Assembly: GCA_022573225.1 (NCBI GenBank)
Contig: JACZUI010000015.1
Location: 1 to 47,452, forward strand
DNA length: 47,452 nucleotides
Origin: Acidobacteriota bacterium
Lineage (GTDB): Bacteria > Actinomycetota > Acidimicrobiia > Spongiisociales > ZC4RG35
Reading direction: 5' to 3'
Both the position numbers and the translations under genes were made by a program. The notes below the pieces were generated by a model. It searched no databases. It saw only the letters and a program-made list of their open reading frames with translations, and was not told the origin of the DNA. Numbering within the stretch: position 1 is the first letter of the stretch; each line of letters opens with the position of its first letter. Below are positions 17,639 to 26,636 of this stretch, in pieces.

Positions 17639-19324
17639 TTACTCCTCGACAACCTCCGCGCCCAGTTCGCTCGACAGAAGCGACATCGGGTCCATCTTCT
17701 CCGCGGGACGCTCTTCGAGTTGGGTGATATCGATATCGGCATCGCTGTCGTCTGAGCCGCCATCCCGCAGCGCAAACCGAACCTGGACCGGAGCCTTCAA
17801 CAACTCACTCGCTCGCGCTCCAACGATATTCGCAACGTCGTCGTCTTCTTGAAGAGATTGGAGGTGAAAGTCGTGGGCCACCTCGAGGACAATGGCATTG
17901 CCATCGACCGCGGCCGGAACCGCCTCTCGAAAGAACGCCCAGCGACGAGCCCCCAACACCTCGCGAAGACTTCCGAACAACCCCGGCCAGATCGCTTTCA
18001 GTTGCTCCAGACTGACGTCGACATCCGGTGATGGCACCTTGGCCGGTGACTCGTCGACGGCGATGTCAGGCGACGCATCGCCTTTCGAGTCCGTCGCGGG
18101 CTTCTGGTCCTGATCAGATGATTGCGTCGGCGCTGGGAGGGTCTCATCGCTCCGTCGAGTCGGTTCCGATCGTGCCAACCGACGCTCCAGACGCTCTACT
18201 CGGGCAAGGAGAGCATCGGTATCGCTTGAAGTCTCGGGTCTGGTGAGCTTGATGAGCGCCAACTCAGTCATCAAACGCTCCTCCCGACCCTCACGCAGCC
18301 TCACCAGCGCATCGCCCAGCAGGTCGACGGCCCGAAGGACATCGCCGGCTGGAATCACCTCGGCCGCCTTGCGCCATGCCTCGTACACCTCGGCCGGTTC
18401 ATCGGAGATCTCAGCCAGGTTGGGGGCATAGTGAGCAAGGAACGCGCCGCGGAAAAAGCTGACGGACTCGGCGACAAAACGCCTCAGATCAACACCCTGC
18501 GCGGCCAACTCGGCCACCAGATCAAGGGCCGCCTTCGCATCCTCCTCGGAGATGGCGATCACGAGACGCATGAAGGCTTCTGAGTCGGCAAGCCCGAGGG
18601 CACGCCTCACCCCCGCGACTTCGACCCCACCGTCACCGAGGGCGGCCACCTGTTCGAGCAGAGACAGCGAATCACGCACCGAGCCTTCGGCATGGCGGGC
18701 GATGGCGATTAGCGCAGTGGGATCGGTCTTGTAGCCCTCACGATCGGAGATGACGCTGAGATGACCAGCCAATTCCTCAATCGGGACCGGGCGGAAATCG
18801 AAACGCTGAGTTCGAGACCGGATAGTGTCGAGCAATTTGTACGGCTCGGTGGTGGCCAGCACGAAATGGACGTGATCGGGAGGCTCCTCGAGCGTTTTCA
18901 ATAAGGCGTTCCCGGCTGCCTTTGACAGCATGTGCGCTTCGTCGAGCACGAAGATCCGCTTGGAGGTAGCCGTAGACGCAACCGTCGTGACGCTCACCTT
19001 GATGTCTCGGATGTCGTCTACCGAGTTGTGCGATGCAGCGTCTAGTTCGAGAACGTCCAGCGAGGTCCCATCGGTGATCGAGATGCAGCTGAAACACTTG
19101 TTGCACGGCTCGCCGTCAGCACCCCGGTTCTCACAGTTGAGAGCCTTTGCGAGGACTCGGGCGGTCGTCGTCTTGCCAGTGCCTCTTGGCCCAGTGAACA
19201 GATACGCGTGGGCGACCTTCCCGTCGGCGACCTCCCGCGCCAGCGTCGTTGTCACATGACCCTGGCCGATGATGTCGTCGAAGGTCTGGGGGCGGTACTT
19301 CCGATAGAGAGCCTGGTACTCCAC
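17639..19324 (-). CDS. dnaX: DNA polymerase III gamma/tau subunit
   Basis: Clamp-loader ATPase of the replicative polymerase. The 561-residue protein starts [20 protein letters not shown], aligning from the first residue with the standard family N-terminus. Walker A is [16 protein letters not shown], the zinc-binding module is [17 protein letters not shown], Walker B is VLDEAHML, and the SRC-like sensor appears as [11 protein letters not shown]. The acidic, Ser/Pro-rich linker (about 380-450) precedes a tau-like C-terminal domain. The GTG at 19324 is favoured by the alignment and by a TACTGT box 7 bases upstream. An in-frame GTG lies at 19333. Confidence 0.95.
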   Translation of the reverse strand: MEYQALYRKYRPQTFDDIIGQGHVTTTLAREVADGKVAHAYLFTGPRGTGKTTTARVLAKALNCENRGADGEPCNKCFSCISITDGTSLDVLELDAASHNSVDDIRDIKVSVTTVASTATSKRIFVLDEAHMLSKAAGNALLKTLEEPPDHVHFVLATTEPYKLLDTIRSRTQRFDFRPVPIEELAGHLSVISDREGYKTDPTALIAIARHAEGSVRDSLSLLEQVAALGDGGVEVAGVRRALGLADSEAFMRLVIAISEEDAKAALDLVAELAAQGVDLRRFVAESVSFFRGAFLAHYAPNLAEISDEPAEVYEAWRKAAEVIPAGDVLRAVDLLGDALVRLREGREERLMTELALIKLTRPETSSDTDALLARVERLERRLARSEPTRRSDETLPAPTQSSDQDQKPATDSKGDASPDIAVDESPAKVPSPDVDVSLEQLKAIWPGLFGSLREVLGARRWAFFREAVPAAVDGNAIVLEVAHDFHLQSLQEDDDVANIVGARASELLKAPVQVRFALRDGGSDDSDADIDITQLEERPAEKMDPMSLLSSELGAEVVEE

Positions 19325-19331
19325 TGATCGC

Positions 19332-19337
19332 ACAGTA
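19332..19337 (-). promoter_or_regulatory. -10 box of leaderless dnaX
   Basis: On the minus strand TACTGT ends 7 bases before GTG 19324. The box would lie inside the coding region if the GTG at 19333 were used, which argues for the later start. Confidence 0.42.
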
Positions 19338-19400
19338 CCTGCCCCCAAGGGCATGAGTAGACCCACGATCCGATAGCAACGATTTGGCAGGCGTTTCAGC

Positions 19401-19574
19401 ATGCGACTTGTGTCGATGGGCGAAGTCGACGAGCAGTTCGCCTGGGACGAGGGAGAGCGCGACAGGACCCTGAAGTGGTGGACCGAAGCTCACGTCCGGT
19501 TCTTTGCTCGTCTCGGGATCAACGTCGACCAAGCGACCGAAATGGTGTTGTAGCGGTTCGAACTGGTCTGGCCG
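19401..19574 (+). pseudogene. 3' remnant of an ASCH-domain gene
   Basis: The plus-strand frame from 19401 reads MRLVSMGEVDEQFAWDEGE, then DRTLKWWTEAHVRFFARLG, hits TAG at 19551, and continues in frame with RFELVWP. This matches the C-terminal third of ASCH-fold proteins (DEVDxxFAWxEGEGDRSLxxWRxAHxRFF ... ERFxLV). The first two thirds, which should hold the ASCH core, are absent: the frame is closed by a stop at 19366-19368, just upstream. An in-frame stop replaces what is normally a Glu codon before RF. It is therefore a decayed fragment. The next 217 bases, up to 19791, hold no gene that I can support. Confidence 0.65.
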
Positions 19575-19778
19575 GTGCTTGATGCCCCGACCTGCAAACT
19601 TTGCCGCGTTCAAGGCGTCCAGTGGGGCCCCTGGCTGTGTCCTCGTCCCCCACGAACGGTCAGTGCGCCCTCGTCCTGAGTCCTTGCCAGAGACGCCACT
19701 GTCTTGCCCTTAACATCACCAACGCCACCGGACAGAGCACTGGACACCCTTTTCGTTCATTTATGACCTCAATCCGTC

Positions 19779-19784
19779 GATACT
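19779..19784 (+). promoter_or_regulatory. -10 box upstream of ABC ATPase gene
   Basis: GATACT ends 7 bases before the GTG at 19792. It matches TATAAT at four of six positions, and no ribosome site is present. Confidence 0.35.
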
Positions 19785-19791
19785 TGCCCTC

Positions 19792-20598
19792 GTGACTCAA
19801 CCTCTCGTCGAAGAATCGACCACAGAGGCTGTGGAGCCACCCCCAGCGGTTTGGGCCAAGGGCCTTGTCAGGAGGTTCGGGAAGACAGTTGCCGTGGACA
19901 ACGTCAACCTGTCCATCGCACGTGGAGAGTTCTATGGCCTGCTTGGGCAAAACGGAGCCGGCAAGACAACAACGATCAAGACGATCGTCGGTTTGCTCCG
20001 CCCCCACGCGGGTGAAGTCGGCATCGGGGAATACAACACATGGAAGAACCCCACCGAGGTCAAGGCTCGAATCGGGGTGCTCCCCGAGGAATTCAACCTC
20101 TACGAGCGTCTCACCGGAGCTGAGCTTTTGGACTTCACCGCCGCGATGCATGGGTTGGGACGCGAGGAGGCAGCCGTACGAAGGGACGAGCTTCTCGAGC
20201 TTCTCGACCTCGTCGAGGCCGGGTCGAAGCTGATCGCTGACTATTCGCGGGGTATGAGAAAAAAGGTCGCACTGGGTGCGGCGATCATCCACCGACCGCC
20301 GGTCCTGTTTCTCGATGAGCCCTTTGAGGGCGTCGATGCCGTCTCCTCGAGGCTGATCCGCAATCTCCTCAAGCGCGCCGCTCAGAACAACACCACCATC
20401 ATCTTTTCCTCACACGAGATGCACCTCGTGGAGAAGCTGTGCACCCGAATCGGGATCATGGTTCAGGGGCGGTTGACGATCGAGGACACCCCCATCGGTC
20501 TCATGGAGAGGACCGGAGCCGACAACGTCGAGGACGCCTTCATCGCCGCCGTCGGAGGCCGGGCGTCGGACGAGACCTCCTGGTATGGCGGCGAGTAG
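19792..20598 (+). CDS. ABC transporter ATP-binding protein
   Basis: A 268-residue ATPase subunit of an ABC-2-type exporter. Walker A is LGQNGAGKTTTIK, the signature is YSRGMRKKVALGAAI, Walker B is PPVLFLDEPFEGVD, and the H-loop is FSSHEMH. The first 22 residues are a polar extension before the domain. The C-terminus ends in an acidic tail. The permease gene begins 66 bases later on the same strand and is the likely partner. Cargo unknown. Confidence 0.93.
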   Translation: MTQPLVEESTTEAVEPPPAVWAKGLVRRFGKTVAVDNVNLSIARGEFYGLLGQNGAGKTTTIKTIVGLLRPHAGEVGIGEYNTWKNPTEVKARIGVLPEEFNLYERLTGAELLDFTAAMHGLGREEAAVRRDELLELLDLVEAGSKLIADYSRGMRKKVALGAAIIHRPPVLFLDEPFEGVDAVSSRLIRNLLKRAAQNNTTIIFSSHEMHLVEKLCTRIGIMVQGRLTIEDTPIGLMERTGADNVEDAFIAAVGGRASDETSWYGGE

Positions 20599-20606
20599 GC
20601 GCGCCG

Positions 20607-20698
20607 GCAGGGACGAGGTTTCGGCGCTTCTCGGTGCGGAATGGCGTAGCCGAGGGCACCGCGAATGGTGATGACTGGTCGTCGAGATGGGCGACGTG
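20607..20698 (+). repeat. 92-bp direct repeat, copy A
   Basis: Matches 22360-22452 at about 85% (14 differences in 93 columns by hand alignment, including one 1-base gap). Both contain the shared core TCGGTGCGGAATGGCG. Copy A covers the 5' gap and the first codons of the ABC permease gene; copy B lies just after that gene. Confidence 0.85.
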
Positions 20699-22308
20699 TT
20701 TGGCACAGCAAGTTGCTGGTCGGCCTCAAGGCTCGTCTCACCTGGAACGGGGTTCGTAGCGACGTACAGCGCCGGTTCGGTCTGCCGATCGCCACGGGGC
20801 TGATGCTGTGGGTGGGCATCTGGCTGGCCAAGACTCACTACGCAACGGCCACTCGTCTCGGGGAGGTCAATCCGGCCGCAGTCCCCGAATATCTGGCATG
20901 GACATCACTCTTCCTGTTCCTGGTCTGGGTAGCCCTGCCAGTCATCATCTTCCCTCTCGACGAGAACCTGGATCCACAGCAGCTGGCCCATCTGCCCTTG
21001 ACAGGAAACCAGCTGACATTGGGCCTGGCGATGTCCAGTTTCGTTGCGCCCTCGACGATCGTCCCTCTCCTGGTGATTGGCTCCAACGCCGCCATCATGC
21101 CGGGCGCCTGGTGGATGGTGATCCCAGCATCGCTCATCTACCTCGGGCTTCTCGCTGTCGGCAGCCAGCTCTTCTCAGCCGCCGTCTCCGCCATTCTTCG
21201 AACCCGACGGGGCCGCGATGTCGCCACGTTCCTCGTGCTCGGCCTAGCGGCCGGATCCTTCCTGATCTACCGAACCGTCAGCCAGGCGATCAGGGAGATC
21301 GGCCTGGAACAAGCCGCATTGTCGCACCCCATCACCGACTGGTCGCTGCTGATCCCTCCCGTGGCGGCCCAGCGGGCCATGCTCGAGGCTGTCAATGGAA
21401 GGCCGCTGATCGCACTGGCTGCCCTTGTCGCAGCCGGAGCGGGACTGCTGGTTCTCGCTCTCGCCTGGCGCAGTCTTCTGAGCTGGATGATGACCACTCC
21501 GGAGCAGCAGAGCCGACCCGCGAGAAGAGCACGACGCACCGGAATGACAGGTGGGCCGTGGGGGGTGATACCGACGCTGGCGCGCAAGGAGCTGCGGTTC
21601 TATGTCCGCGATCCCAGGCAGAGGCTCGTTTGGACCGGCACGGTCATTTTCGTGGGCCTGGCCATCGCCGGTGTCGTAATGAACGCCACGGGATTCCTGG
21701 ACATCCGGCAGAAACCTTGGGCGCCTCTCGTCGCACCAGTCCTCGTCCTCTTTGTTGGGCTCCCGATAGCTCTCAATCTCTTTGGCTGGGAGCGCAACGC
21801 GGCCAGCTATCTGTTTGTCCTCCCGATCAAGGCGCATCATCTCCTCATCGGCAAGAACCTGGCGGTCGCCACGGCTTTAGTGATTGAAACCGTCGTGCTC
21901 ACTATCGGATTGGCCTGGTTCAGCGGACAGTGGGGCTGGGTTTGGCTTGCCATGCCGCTCATGGTCGCCGCCATTGGATGTCAGATGGCGGTGGGCAACA
22001 TGATCTCCGTTCTGACACCGCTCCGGCTGCCCCGAGAGGGAACCGACGTGTTCGCCCAATCAACGGAGCAGGGGTGTCTGGCCATCGTCAGCCAGGCCGT
22101 CTCATTCTTTGCCATCGGGTTCCTACTCGTGCCACCTGCATCGGTTGTGGTCTTGACCGTCGACTTCGGCCAGGTCATCCCCCCCTGGTTCGCGGCACTC
22201 TTTTCGATCATCTGGGGCCTGGCCCTGTACGGAGTGTCGCTGTTCTTCTCTGGTCGCCTACTGAGGAGACGCCTGCCGGAAGTGCTGGCCTGGGTTCAGG
22301 TCGTCTAG
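20665..22308 (+). CDS. ABC-2-type permease, large
   Basis: A 547-residue membrane protein with about 12 hydrophobic segments in two halves (about 40-270 and 310-545) separated by a basic cytoplasmic loop (SRPARRARRTG, then the RKELRFYVRDPRQRL helix). The helix before the second half is the coupling helix seen in ABC-2 permeases. The partner is the ATPase just upstream. The first codons (MVMTGRRD) lie inside a 92-bp repeat, and the ATG at 20671 could equally be the start. No lipobox or signal was seen, and the substrate is unknown. Confidence 0.85.
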   Translation: MVMTGRRDGRRVWHSKLLVGLKARLTWNGVRSDVQRRFGLPIATGLMLWVGIWLAKTHYATATRLGEVNPAAVPEYLAWTSLFLFLVWVALPVIIFPLDENLDPQQLAHLPLTGNQLTLGLAMSSFVAPSTIVPLLVIGSNAAIMPGAWWMVIPASLIYLGLLAVGSQLFSAAVSAILRTRRGRDVATFLVLGLAAGSFLIYRTVSQAIREIGLEQAALSHPITDWSLLIPPVAAQRAMLEAVNGRPLIALAALVAAGAGLLVLALAWRSLLSWMMTTPEQQSRPARRARRTGMTGGPWGVIPTLARKELRFYVRDPRQRLVWTGTVIFVGLAIAGVVMNATGFLDIRQKPWAPLVAPVLVLFVGLPIALNLFGWERNAASYLFVLPIKAHHLLIGKNLAVATALVIETVVLTIGLAWFSGQWGWVWLAMPLMVAAIGCQMAVGNMISVLTPLRLPREGTDVFAQSTEQGCLAIVSQAVSFFAIGFLLVPPASVVVLTVDFGQVIPPWFAALFSIIWGLALYGVSLFFSGRLLRRRLPEVLAWVQVV

Positions 22309-22359
22309 GAGTCTGCTGATTGATGCCGTTGCTCAGATCGGCGGCCAGGCGCGTCCCTC

Positions 22360-22452
22360 GCAAGGACGAGGTTTCGCCACTCCTCGGTGCGGAATGGCGA
22401 GGCCAAGGACACCGCGAGTGGCGATGATCTGGTCGTCGAGATGAGTGACATG
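22360..22452 (+). repeat. 92-bp direct repeat, copy B
   Basis: Second copy of the repeat at 20607-20698, 51 bases after the permease stop. In the position matching the permease start the frame closes within a few codons, so this copy encodes nothing. The rest of the gap 22309-22561 shows no gene. Confidence 0.85.
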
Positions 22453-22561
22453 CATTATTCAGCGGGCTCCTGGTGTTTCGCGGCCGACCCGGGGGCGGCA
22501 TGCTCGGCGGACCCGCCGATGAGACCTACACGGTTTCACATCCCTAATCTGCGGCGGGTCC

Positions 22562-23722
22562 ATGGGAGATCCAAAGCGGGAATCGAGCTGGCTCCACAGG
22601 ACCCGCCCCTTTCCTCCATGGACTGACACGGTCGTCCGCCTCAGCCTGACCCTCCTGTTTCTCTATCTGTTTCTGGTCGGTGTGAAGGCACTGGAAAAAG
22701 GAATCAGCGCCTTTGGCGCCGACTTCGTCGACCAGGTCTTCTCCTCTGTCGCCACCCCGCTGGCCGGACTCGCCGCCGGCGTCCTGGCCACGGTGCTCGT
22801 CCAGTCTTCGTCGGTGACGACTGCCACCATCGTGGCGCTCGTCGGATCGGGAGTTCTTTCCGTTGAGGCCGCCGTGCCCATGGTCATGGGAGCCAACATT
22901 GGGACGACCGTCACCAACACGTTGGCTTCGCTCGGCCACGTCCGGCAGAACGCCTACTTCAAACGCGCTTTCGCCGCCGCGACGATGCATGACTATTTCA
23001 ACATCCTGACAGTTGCCCTGCTTCTGCCGCTCGAGGTTGCCTTTGGCTTGATCTCGAAGATCGCCGCATCGCTCGCCCAAGCATTCGGATCCGACCTACC
23101 GGATGTGAGCTCGTCCAGTCCGATCAAGGACGCGATCGGTGCCCCGGTCTCACTCCTTCAGGACTTGATCGAAGCGCTGGGCTGGACCGCCGCCGAAGGA
23201 CCGATTCTGCTCATCGTCGGGATTTCACTCATCTTCACCGCGCTCTGGATGGTCACCCGTCAGATGAAGGCACTGATGTCCGGCCGCATCGAGAACGCCA
23301 TCAACAACGTGCTCTCGAAAGGTGCGGGCGTTGCGGCAATGGCGGTTGGGCTGCTTATGACTGTCGCGGTCCAGAGCTCGAGTATCACGACATCGATACT
23401 GGTCCCATTGGTAGCCGCGGGTGTCCTGACGATTCGAAACGCCTTCCCGGTGACTCTCGGAGCAAACTTGGGAACGACGGTCACCGCCCTTCTGGCATCG
23501 GTTGCCGCCGCCACCTCCGATGCCCTGACGATCGCCCTGGCCCACGTCACCTTCAACGTACTGGGAATCCTCATCTTCTACCCGGTGCGGAGAGTGAGGG
23601 AGATCCCCCTGTATCTGGCGGACCGAACCGCAGAGGCAGCCGTAAAGAGAAAGTCGGTAGTGGCGATCTACGTGATCGGGCTGTTCATCGTTACCCCCAT
23701 CGCAATACTGGTGCTTAGCTAG
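22562..23722 (+). CDS. Na/Pi-cotransporter-family protein
   Basis: A 386-residue membrane protein with two inverted NptA-like repeats. Each repeat carries the QSSS motif that forms the phosphate/sodium site: VQSSSVTTATIVAL (about 80) and VQSSSITTSILVPL (about 270), each followed by a GANxGTTVT helix (MGANIGTTVT, LGANLGTTVT). It probably imports or exports phosphate coupled to Na+. A PhoU-like gene follows eight bases later. Family proteins often carry PhoU as a C-terminal fusion, and here it is separate. TAATCT lies 11 bases before the ATG. Confidence 0.92.
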   Translation: MGDPKRESSWLHRTRPFPPWTDTVVRLSLTLLFLYLFLVGVKALEKGISAFGADFVDQVFSSVATPLAGLAAGVLATVLVQSSSVTTATIVALVGSGVLSVEAAVPMVMGANIGTTVTNTLASLGHVRQNAYFKRAFAAATMHDYFNILTVALLLPLEVAFGLISKIAASLAQAFGSDLPDVSSSSPIKDAIGAPVSLLQDLIEALGWTAAEGPILLIVGISLIFTALWMVTRQMKALMSGRIENAINNVLSKGAGVAAMAVGLLMTVAVQSSSITTSILVPLVAAGVLTIRNAFPVTLGANLGTTVTALLASVAAATSDALTIALAHVTFNVLGILIFYPVRRVREIPLYLADRTAEAAVKRKSVVAIYVIGLFIVTPIAILVLS

Positions 23723-23730
23723 GAGGAATC

Positions 23731-24402
23731 ATGTTCTCCATCTTCCGTGACGCCGACCAACTCGAAATTGTGGAGGATCAGATCAACGAGATGTTGGGCA
23801 ACGCCCGGCGGATGTTCGATCTGGCGTGCGGCGCCCTGCTCATGGATGAATCGCCCTCCGAGGTGAGCGAGGAGCTGTGGTCGCTTGACAAGGAGCTGAA
23901 CAGGACAGAAAGAAGCATTCGGCGGGAACTCCTGATTCACGGAACCGTTCGAGGTGCCGAGGTGGACCAGGGACTGATGCTGGTCTACATGTCGATCACC
24001 AAGGACATCGAGCGCATTGGCGACTATTGCAAGAACATCTTCGATCTCGCCGATCTCGGAGTCGATCTCCGGTCCGGCTCTGACGCACCCGGTCTGAGGC
24101 AGCACGCAAAAGAGGTTGCCGACCTGCTCACCGAGGGAGCGGAGGCCTTCACCAACCAGGACGCAGACGCGGTTCACCAGCTGATTCCAAGGATCCAGGC
24201 ACTGGAAGCCCATTTCGACGACCACGTCGATACAAATCTCAAGTCCGAGAAACCCGGCTATGTGGCCGCGCCAAGGGCCGTTCTTTTCCGGCATTTGAAG
24301 CGGATTGCAGGTCACTCCTCGAACGTGTTGTCCTCGGTGGTGATGCCCGTCGACCGTCTCGATTTCTACAAGAAGTCCAAAGCCGTCGAAGGCCCCAGTT
24401 AA
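23731..24402 (+). CDS. PhoU-like regulator of the Na/Pi transporter
   Basis: A 223-residue, all-helical cytosolic protein with two PhoU three-helix repeats. The acidic metal-binding patterns are EXXXD-like: YMSITKDIERIGDYCKNI in the first half, and FRHLKRIAGHSSNVLSSVV in the second, which is a weaker copy. PhoU proteins bind metal and restrain phosphate uptake. It starts at an ATG with AGGAGG six bases upstream, and lies directly after the transporter gene, so it most likely controls that transporter. Confidence 0.9.
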   Translation: MFSIFRDADQLEIVEDQINEMLGNARRMFDLACGALLMDESPSEVSEELWSLDKELNRTERSIRRELLIHGTVRGAEVDQGLMLVYMSITKDIERIGDYCKNIFDLADLGVDLRSGSDAPGLRQHAKEVADLLTEGAEAFTNQDADAVHQLIPRIQALEAHFDDHVDTNLKSEKPGYVAAPRAVLFRHLKRIAGHSSNVLSSVVMPVDRLDFYKKSKAVEGPS

Positions 24403-24486
24403 CTGCGCTGCCAATAGATACGGCTCGGAAACGCTTTCGCGAAGTGGTCGCTCTTCTAGGAGCCCGTTTGAACCGCGCACTCCAAT

Positions 24487-24507
24487 CCCACAGACGGACT
24501 CTGTGGG
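24487..24507 (+). terminator. Hairpin after phoU-like gene
   Basis: Perfect 7-bp stem CCCACAG / CTGTGGG with 7-base loop ACGGACT. It is followed by A/C-rich sequence, not a T-run, so it may be a rho-dependent or processing site, or part of the leader of the downstream gene. Confidence 0.4.
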
Positions 24508-24539
24508 CAAACCCCCCGATTAATCAGGTTGAGGACCTT

Positions 24540-24555
24540 GGCTCTAGATAGAGCC
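24540..24555 (+). repeat. Palindrome in nrdJ upstream region
   Basis: GGCTCTA / TAGAGCC is a near-perfect 16-bp palindrome about 90 bases before nrdJ, within the 244-base gap. It could be an operator or a hairpin. No NrdR box or cobalamin riboswitch pattern was recognised in this gap. Confidence 0.35.
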
Positions 24556-24615
24556 TGCAACGAGGCGTTTGGAGGACAGCCTCTGCGCACCAGGTACGGT
24601 CCCCACGACTACTCG

Positions 24616-24621
24616 TAGAAT
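24616..24621 (+). promoter_or_regulatory. -10 box of class II ribonucleotide reductase gene
   Basis: TAGAAT lies 25 bases before the ATG at 24647, so a short leader of about 18-20 bases is expected. No Shine-Dalgarno sequence was seen in it. Confidence 0.4.
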
Positions 24622-24646
24622 TGCTCCAGCGCAACCATCGCTCCAC

Positions 24647-26545
24647 ATGACCACCCCACTAGTCGATCTCACTCCAAATGCCCGAGCCGTGCTGGAAAGC
24701 AGATATCTGCAAAGGAACGCCGACGGCAGGCCAATCGAATCTGCCGAAGCGATGTTCCAGCGTGTGGCCAAGGACATTGCGTCAGCCGAATCAGAGTGGG
24801 GTGGCGACCCCGGCCACTCAGAGGAATCGTTCTACAGAGCGATGGCGTCCCTCGACTTCCTGCCCAACTCACCCACGCTCATGAACGCCGGTCGGGACCT
24901 CCAGCAACTCGCCGCTTGTTTCGTGCTCCCCATCGAAGATTCCCTGGATTCGATATTCGAAACCCTCAAGCTGACCGCCAAGATCCACCAGTCCGGGGGC
25001 GGAACAGGCTTCGCTTTCTCGCGACTACGACCTCGGGGCGACATCGTACGTACCACCCAAGGGGTCTCCTCGGGTCCTGTGTCCTTCCTCGAGGTCTATG
25101 ACTCGGCCACCGAACACATCAAGCAGGGGTCCTTCCGTCGTGGCGCCAACATGGGCATTCTCGATGTGACTCATCCTGACATCATGGAATTCATCAATGC
25201 CAAGGCCGAGGGTGGAATCACCAACTTCAACATCTCAGTTGGTGTCACTGAAGAGTGGATGGAGCGGGCCGCGGAGGAGGACGATTACACGCTGATCAAC
25301 CCCCGCACCGGCGCGTCAGCCGGGTATCTGAATGCCGGCGAGGTCCTCTCCGCCATCGTCAAGTCCGCCTGGGATACCGGAGATCCGGGCCTCGTCTTCC
25401 TCGACCGCATCAATGAACCTCGAACCAATCCCACACCCAAGCTAGGGCGTATCGAAGCCACCAACCCGTGTGGAGAGCAACCGTTGCTTCCCTTCGAGGC
25501 CTGTGTGCTGGGCTCGATCAACCTCGGTCATTTCATCCAGGATGGCGACATCCGTTGGGCAGCCCTTGCGGAGACGACTGACCTAGCAGTGCGCTTTCTC
25601 GATAATGCCGTGGAGCGATCGCGGTACCCCCTCATCGAGATCGAGATGCTCCACAAACGCGGCAACCGCAAGATCGGGCTCGGCGTCATGGGCTGGGCCG
25701 ATTCCCTGGTGCGTCTCGGTGTGCCTTACGACTCCGAGGATGCCATCGACTTGGCCGAGAAGGTGATGCGATTCATCGCCAGCGAGGCTGATAGGGCCTC
25801 GGAGACTCTGGCATCGGAAAGGGGAAGCTTCCCGAACTGGGAGGCGTCGACCTATGGCCGTGAAGGCTGGAATCGTCCCATGCGGAACGCAACCCGGACA
25901 ACCATCGCGCCTACGGGCACGATCTCGATCATCGCCGGGTGTTCCTCCGGCATTGAACCGCTCTTCGCTCTGAGCTATCACCGGAAGGTTCTGGAGGGAT
26001 CGGTCCTAACTGAGGTCAACCCGGACTTTGAGAAAGCCATGCGTCAAGCAGCGCTGTGGGATGAGACGCTCTCTGAGCAAATTGTTCAGCGAGGAGGGGT
26101 GCGAGACATGAGCGCGGTACCGCCCGAGATTCAGCAGCTATTCGGGACTGCTCACGATATCGCCCCGGTCTGGCACATCAGACACCAGGCCGCGTGGCAA
26201 GCTCACGTCGACAACGCCGTTTCCAAGACAATCAATCTCTCGAGAGATGCCACCCTTCAAGATGTGAGACAGTCCTTCGAGCTCGCATTCGCCATGGGGT
26301 GCAAGGGCATCACGGTGTACCGGGATGGATCGAAGACGTGGCAGGTTCTCAACAAGGGGTTGCCTGCAGGCACCGACCTGGGAACCATCGAGGGGTCTCC
26401 TCCCGCTGCTGGTGAGGACCAGCTACTCTCGCCGCCGCGACGCGGCCAAAGCGTGTTCGAGGTGTGCCCCATTTGTGGACAGCCATCATTCGAGTTTGCT
26501 GAAGCATGCGGAAAGTGTCATTCCTGCGGGCATTCGACATGCTGA
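24647..26545 (+). CDS. nrdJ: Adenosylcobalamin-dependent ribonucleotide reductase (class II)
   Basis: Reduces ribonucleotides to deoxyribonucleotides using an adenosylcobalamin-derived thiyl radical, with no oxygen requirement. The 632-residue protein has the N-terminal LPNSPTLMNAG block, the redox Cys in AACFVLPIEDS, the active-site loop NPCGEQPLLP (Asn, radical Cys, Glu), and the phosphate-binding ATRTTIAPTGTISII. The C-terminus ends in a Cys-rich module CPICG...CGKCHSCGHSTC that should carry the reducing Cys pair and bind zinc. The ATG at 24647 matches the normal N-terminus, although the frame is open to 24569. It implies B12 dependence of the host. Confidence 0.95.
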   Translation: MTTPLVDLTPNARAVLESRYLQRNADGRPIESAEAMFQRVAKDIASAESEWGGDPGHSEESFYRAMASLDFLPNSPTLMNAGRDLQQLAACFVLPIEDSLDSIFETLKLTAKIHQSGGGTGFAFSRLRPRGDIVRTTQGVSSGPVSFLEVYDSATEHIKQGSFRRGANMGILDVTHPDIMEFINAKAEGGITNFNISVGVTEEWMERAAEEDDYTLINPRTGASAGYLNAGEVLSAIVKSAWDTGDPGLVFLDRINEPRTNPTPKLGRIEATNPCGEQPLLPFEACVLGSINLGHFIQDGDIRWAALAETTDLAVRFLDNAVERSRYPLIEIEMLHKRGNRKIGLGVMGWADSLVRLGVPYDSEDAIDLAEKVMRFIASEADRASETLASERGSFPNWEASTYGREGWNRPMRNATRTTIAPTGTISIIAGCSSGIEPLFALSYHRKVLEGSVLTEVNPDFEKAMRQAALWDETLSEQIVQRGGVRDMSAVPPEIQQLFGTAHDIAPVWHIRHQAAWQAHVDNAVSKTINLSRDATLQDVRQSFELAFAMGCKGITVYRDGSKTWQVLNKGLPAGTDLGTIEGSPPAAGEDQLLSPPRRGQSVFEVCPICGQPSFEFAEACGKCHSCGHSTC

Positions 26546-26621
26546 GGCTCGCGCACTGTCCGACATCGCCATCGTCTTGGCGACAACGAAGTGCGCTACG
26601 AGCGCACGGCTGATCCCCGGA

Positions 26622-26627
26622 TAGGTT
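26622..26627 (+). promoter_or_regulatory. -10 box of leaderless dGTPase gene
   Basis: TAGGTT ends 9 bases before the ATG at 26637. The same hexamer serves the minus-strand aminotransferase gene at 42301-42306. Confidence 0.45.
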
Positions 26628-26636
26628 TAGCTGCCT

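Noticed and set aside
20410..20838. Long minus-strand reading frames over the ABC genes that resemble each other at the two repeats
   Set aside because: They are shadows of the plus-strand genes; the similarity reflects the 92-bp DNA repeat, not a protein.
24403..24646. Cobalamin riboswitch or NrdR boxes before the B12-dependent ribonucleotide reductase
   Set aside because: Searched for the riboswitch B12-box and for paired NrdR boxes. Only two short palindromes and a -10 box were seen.
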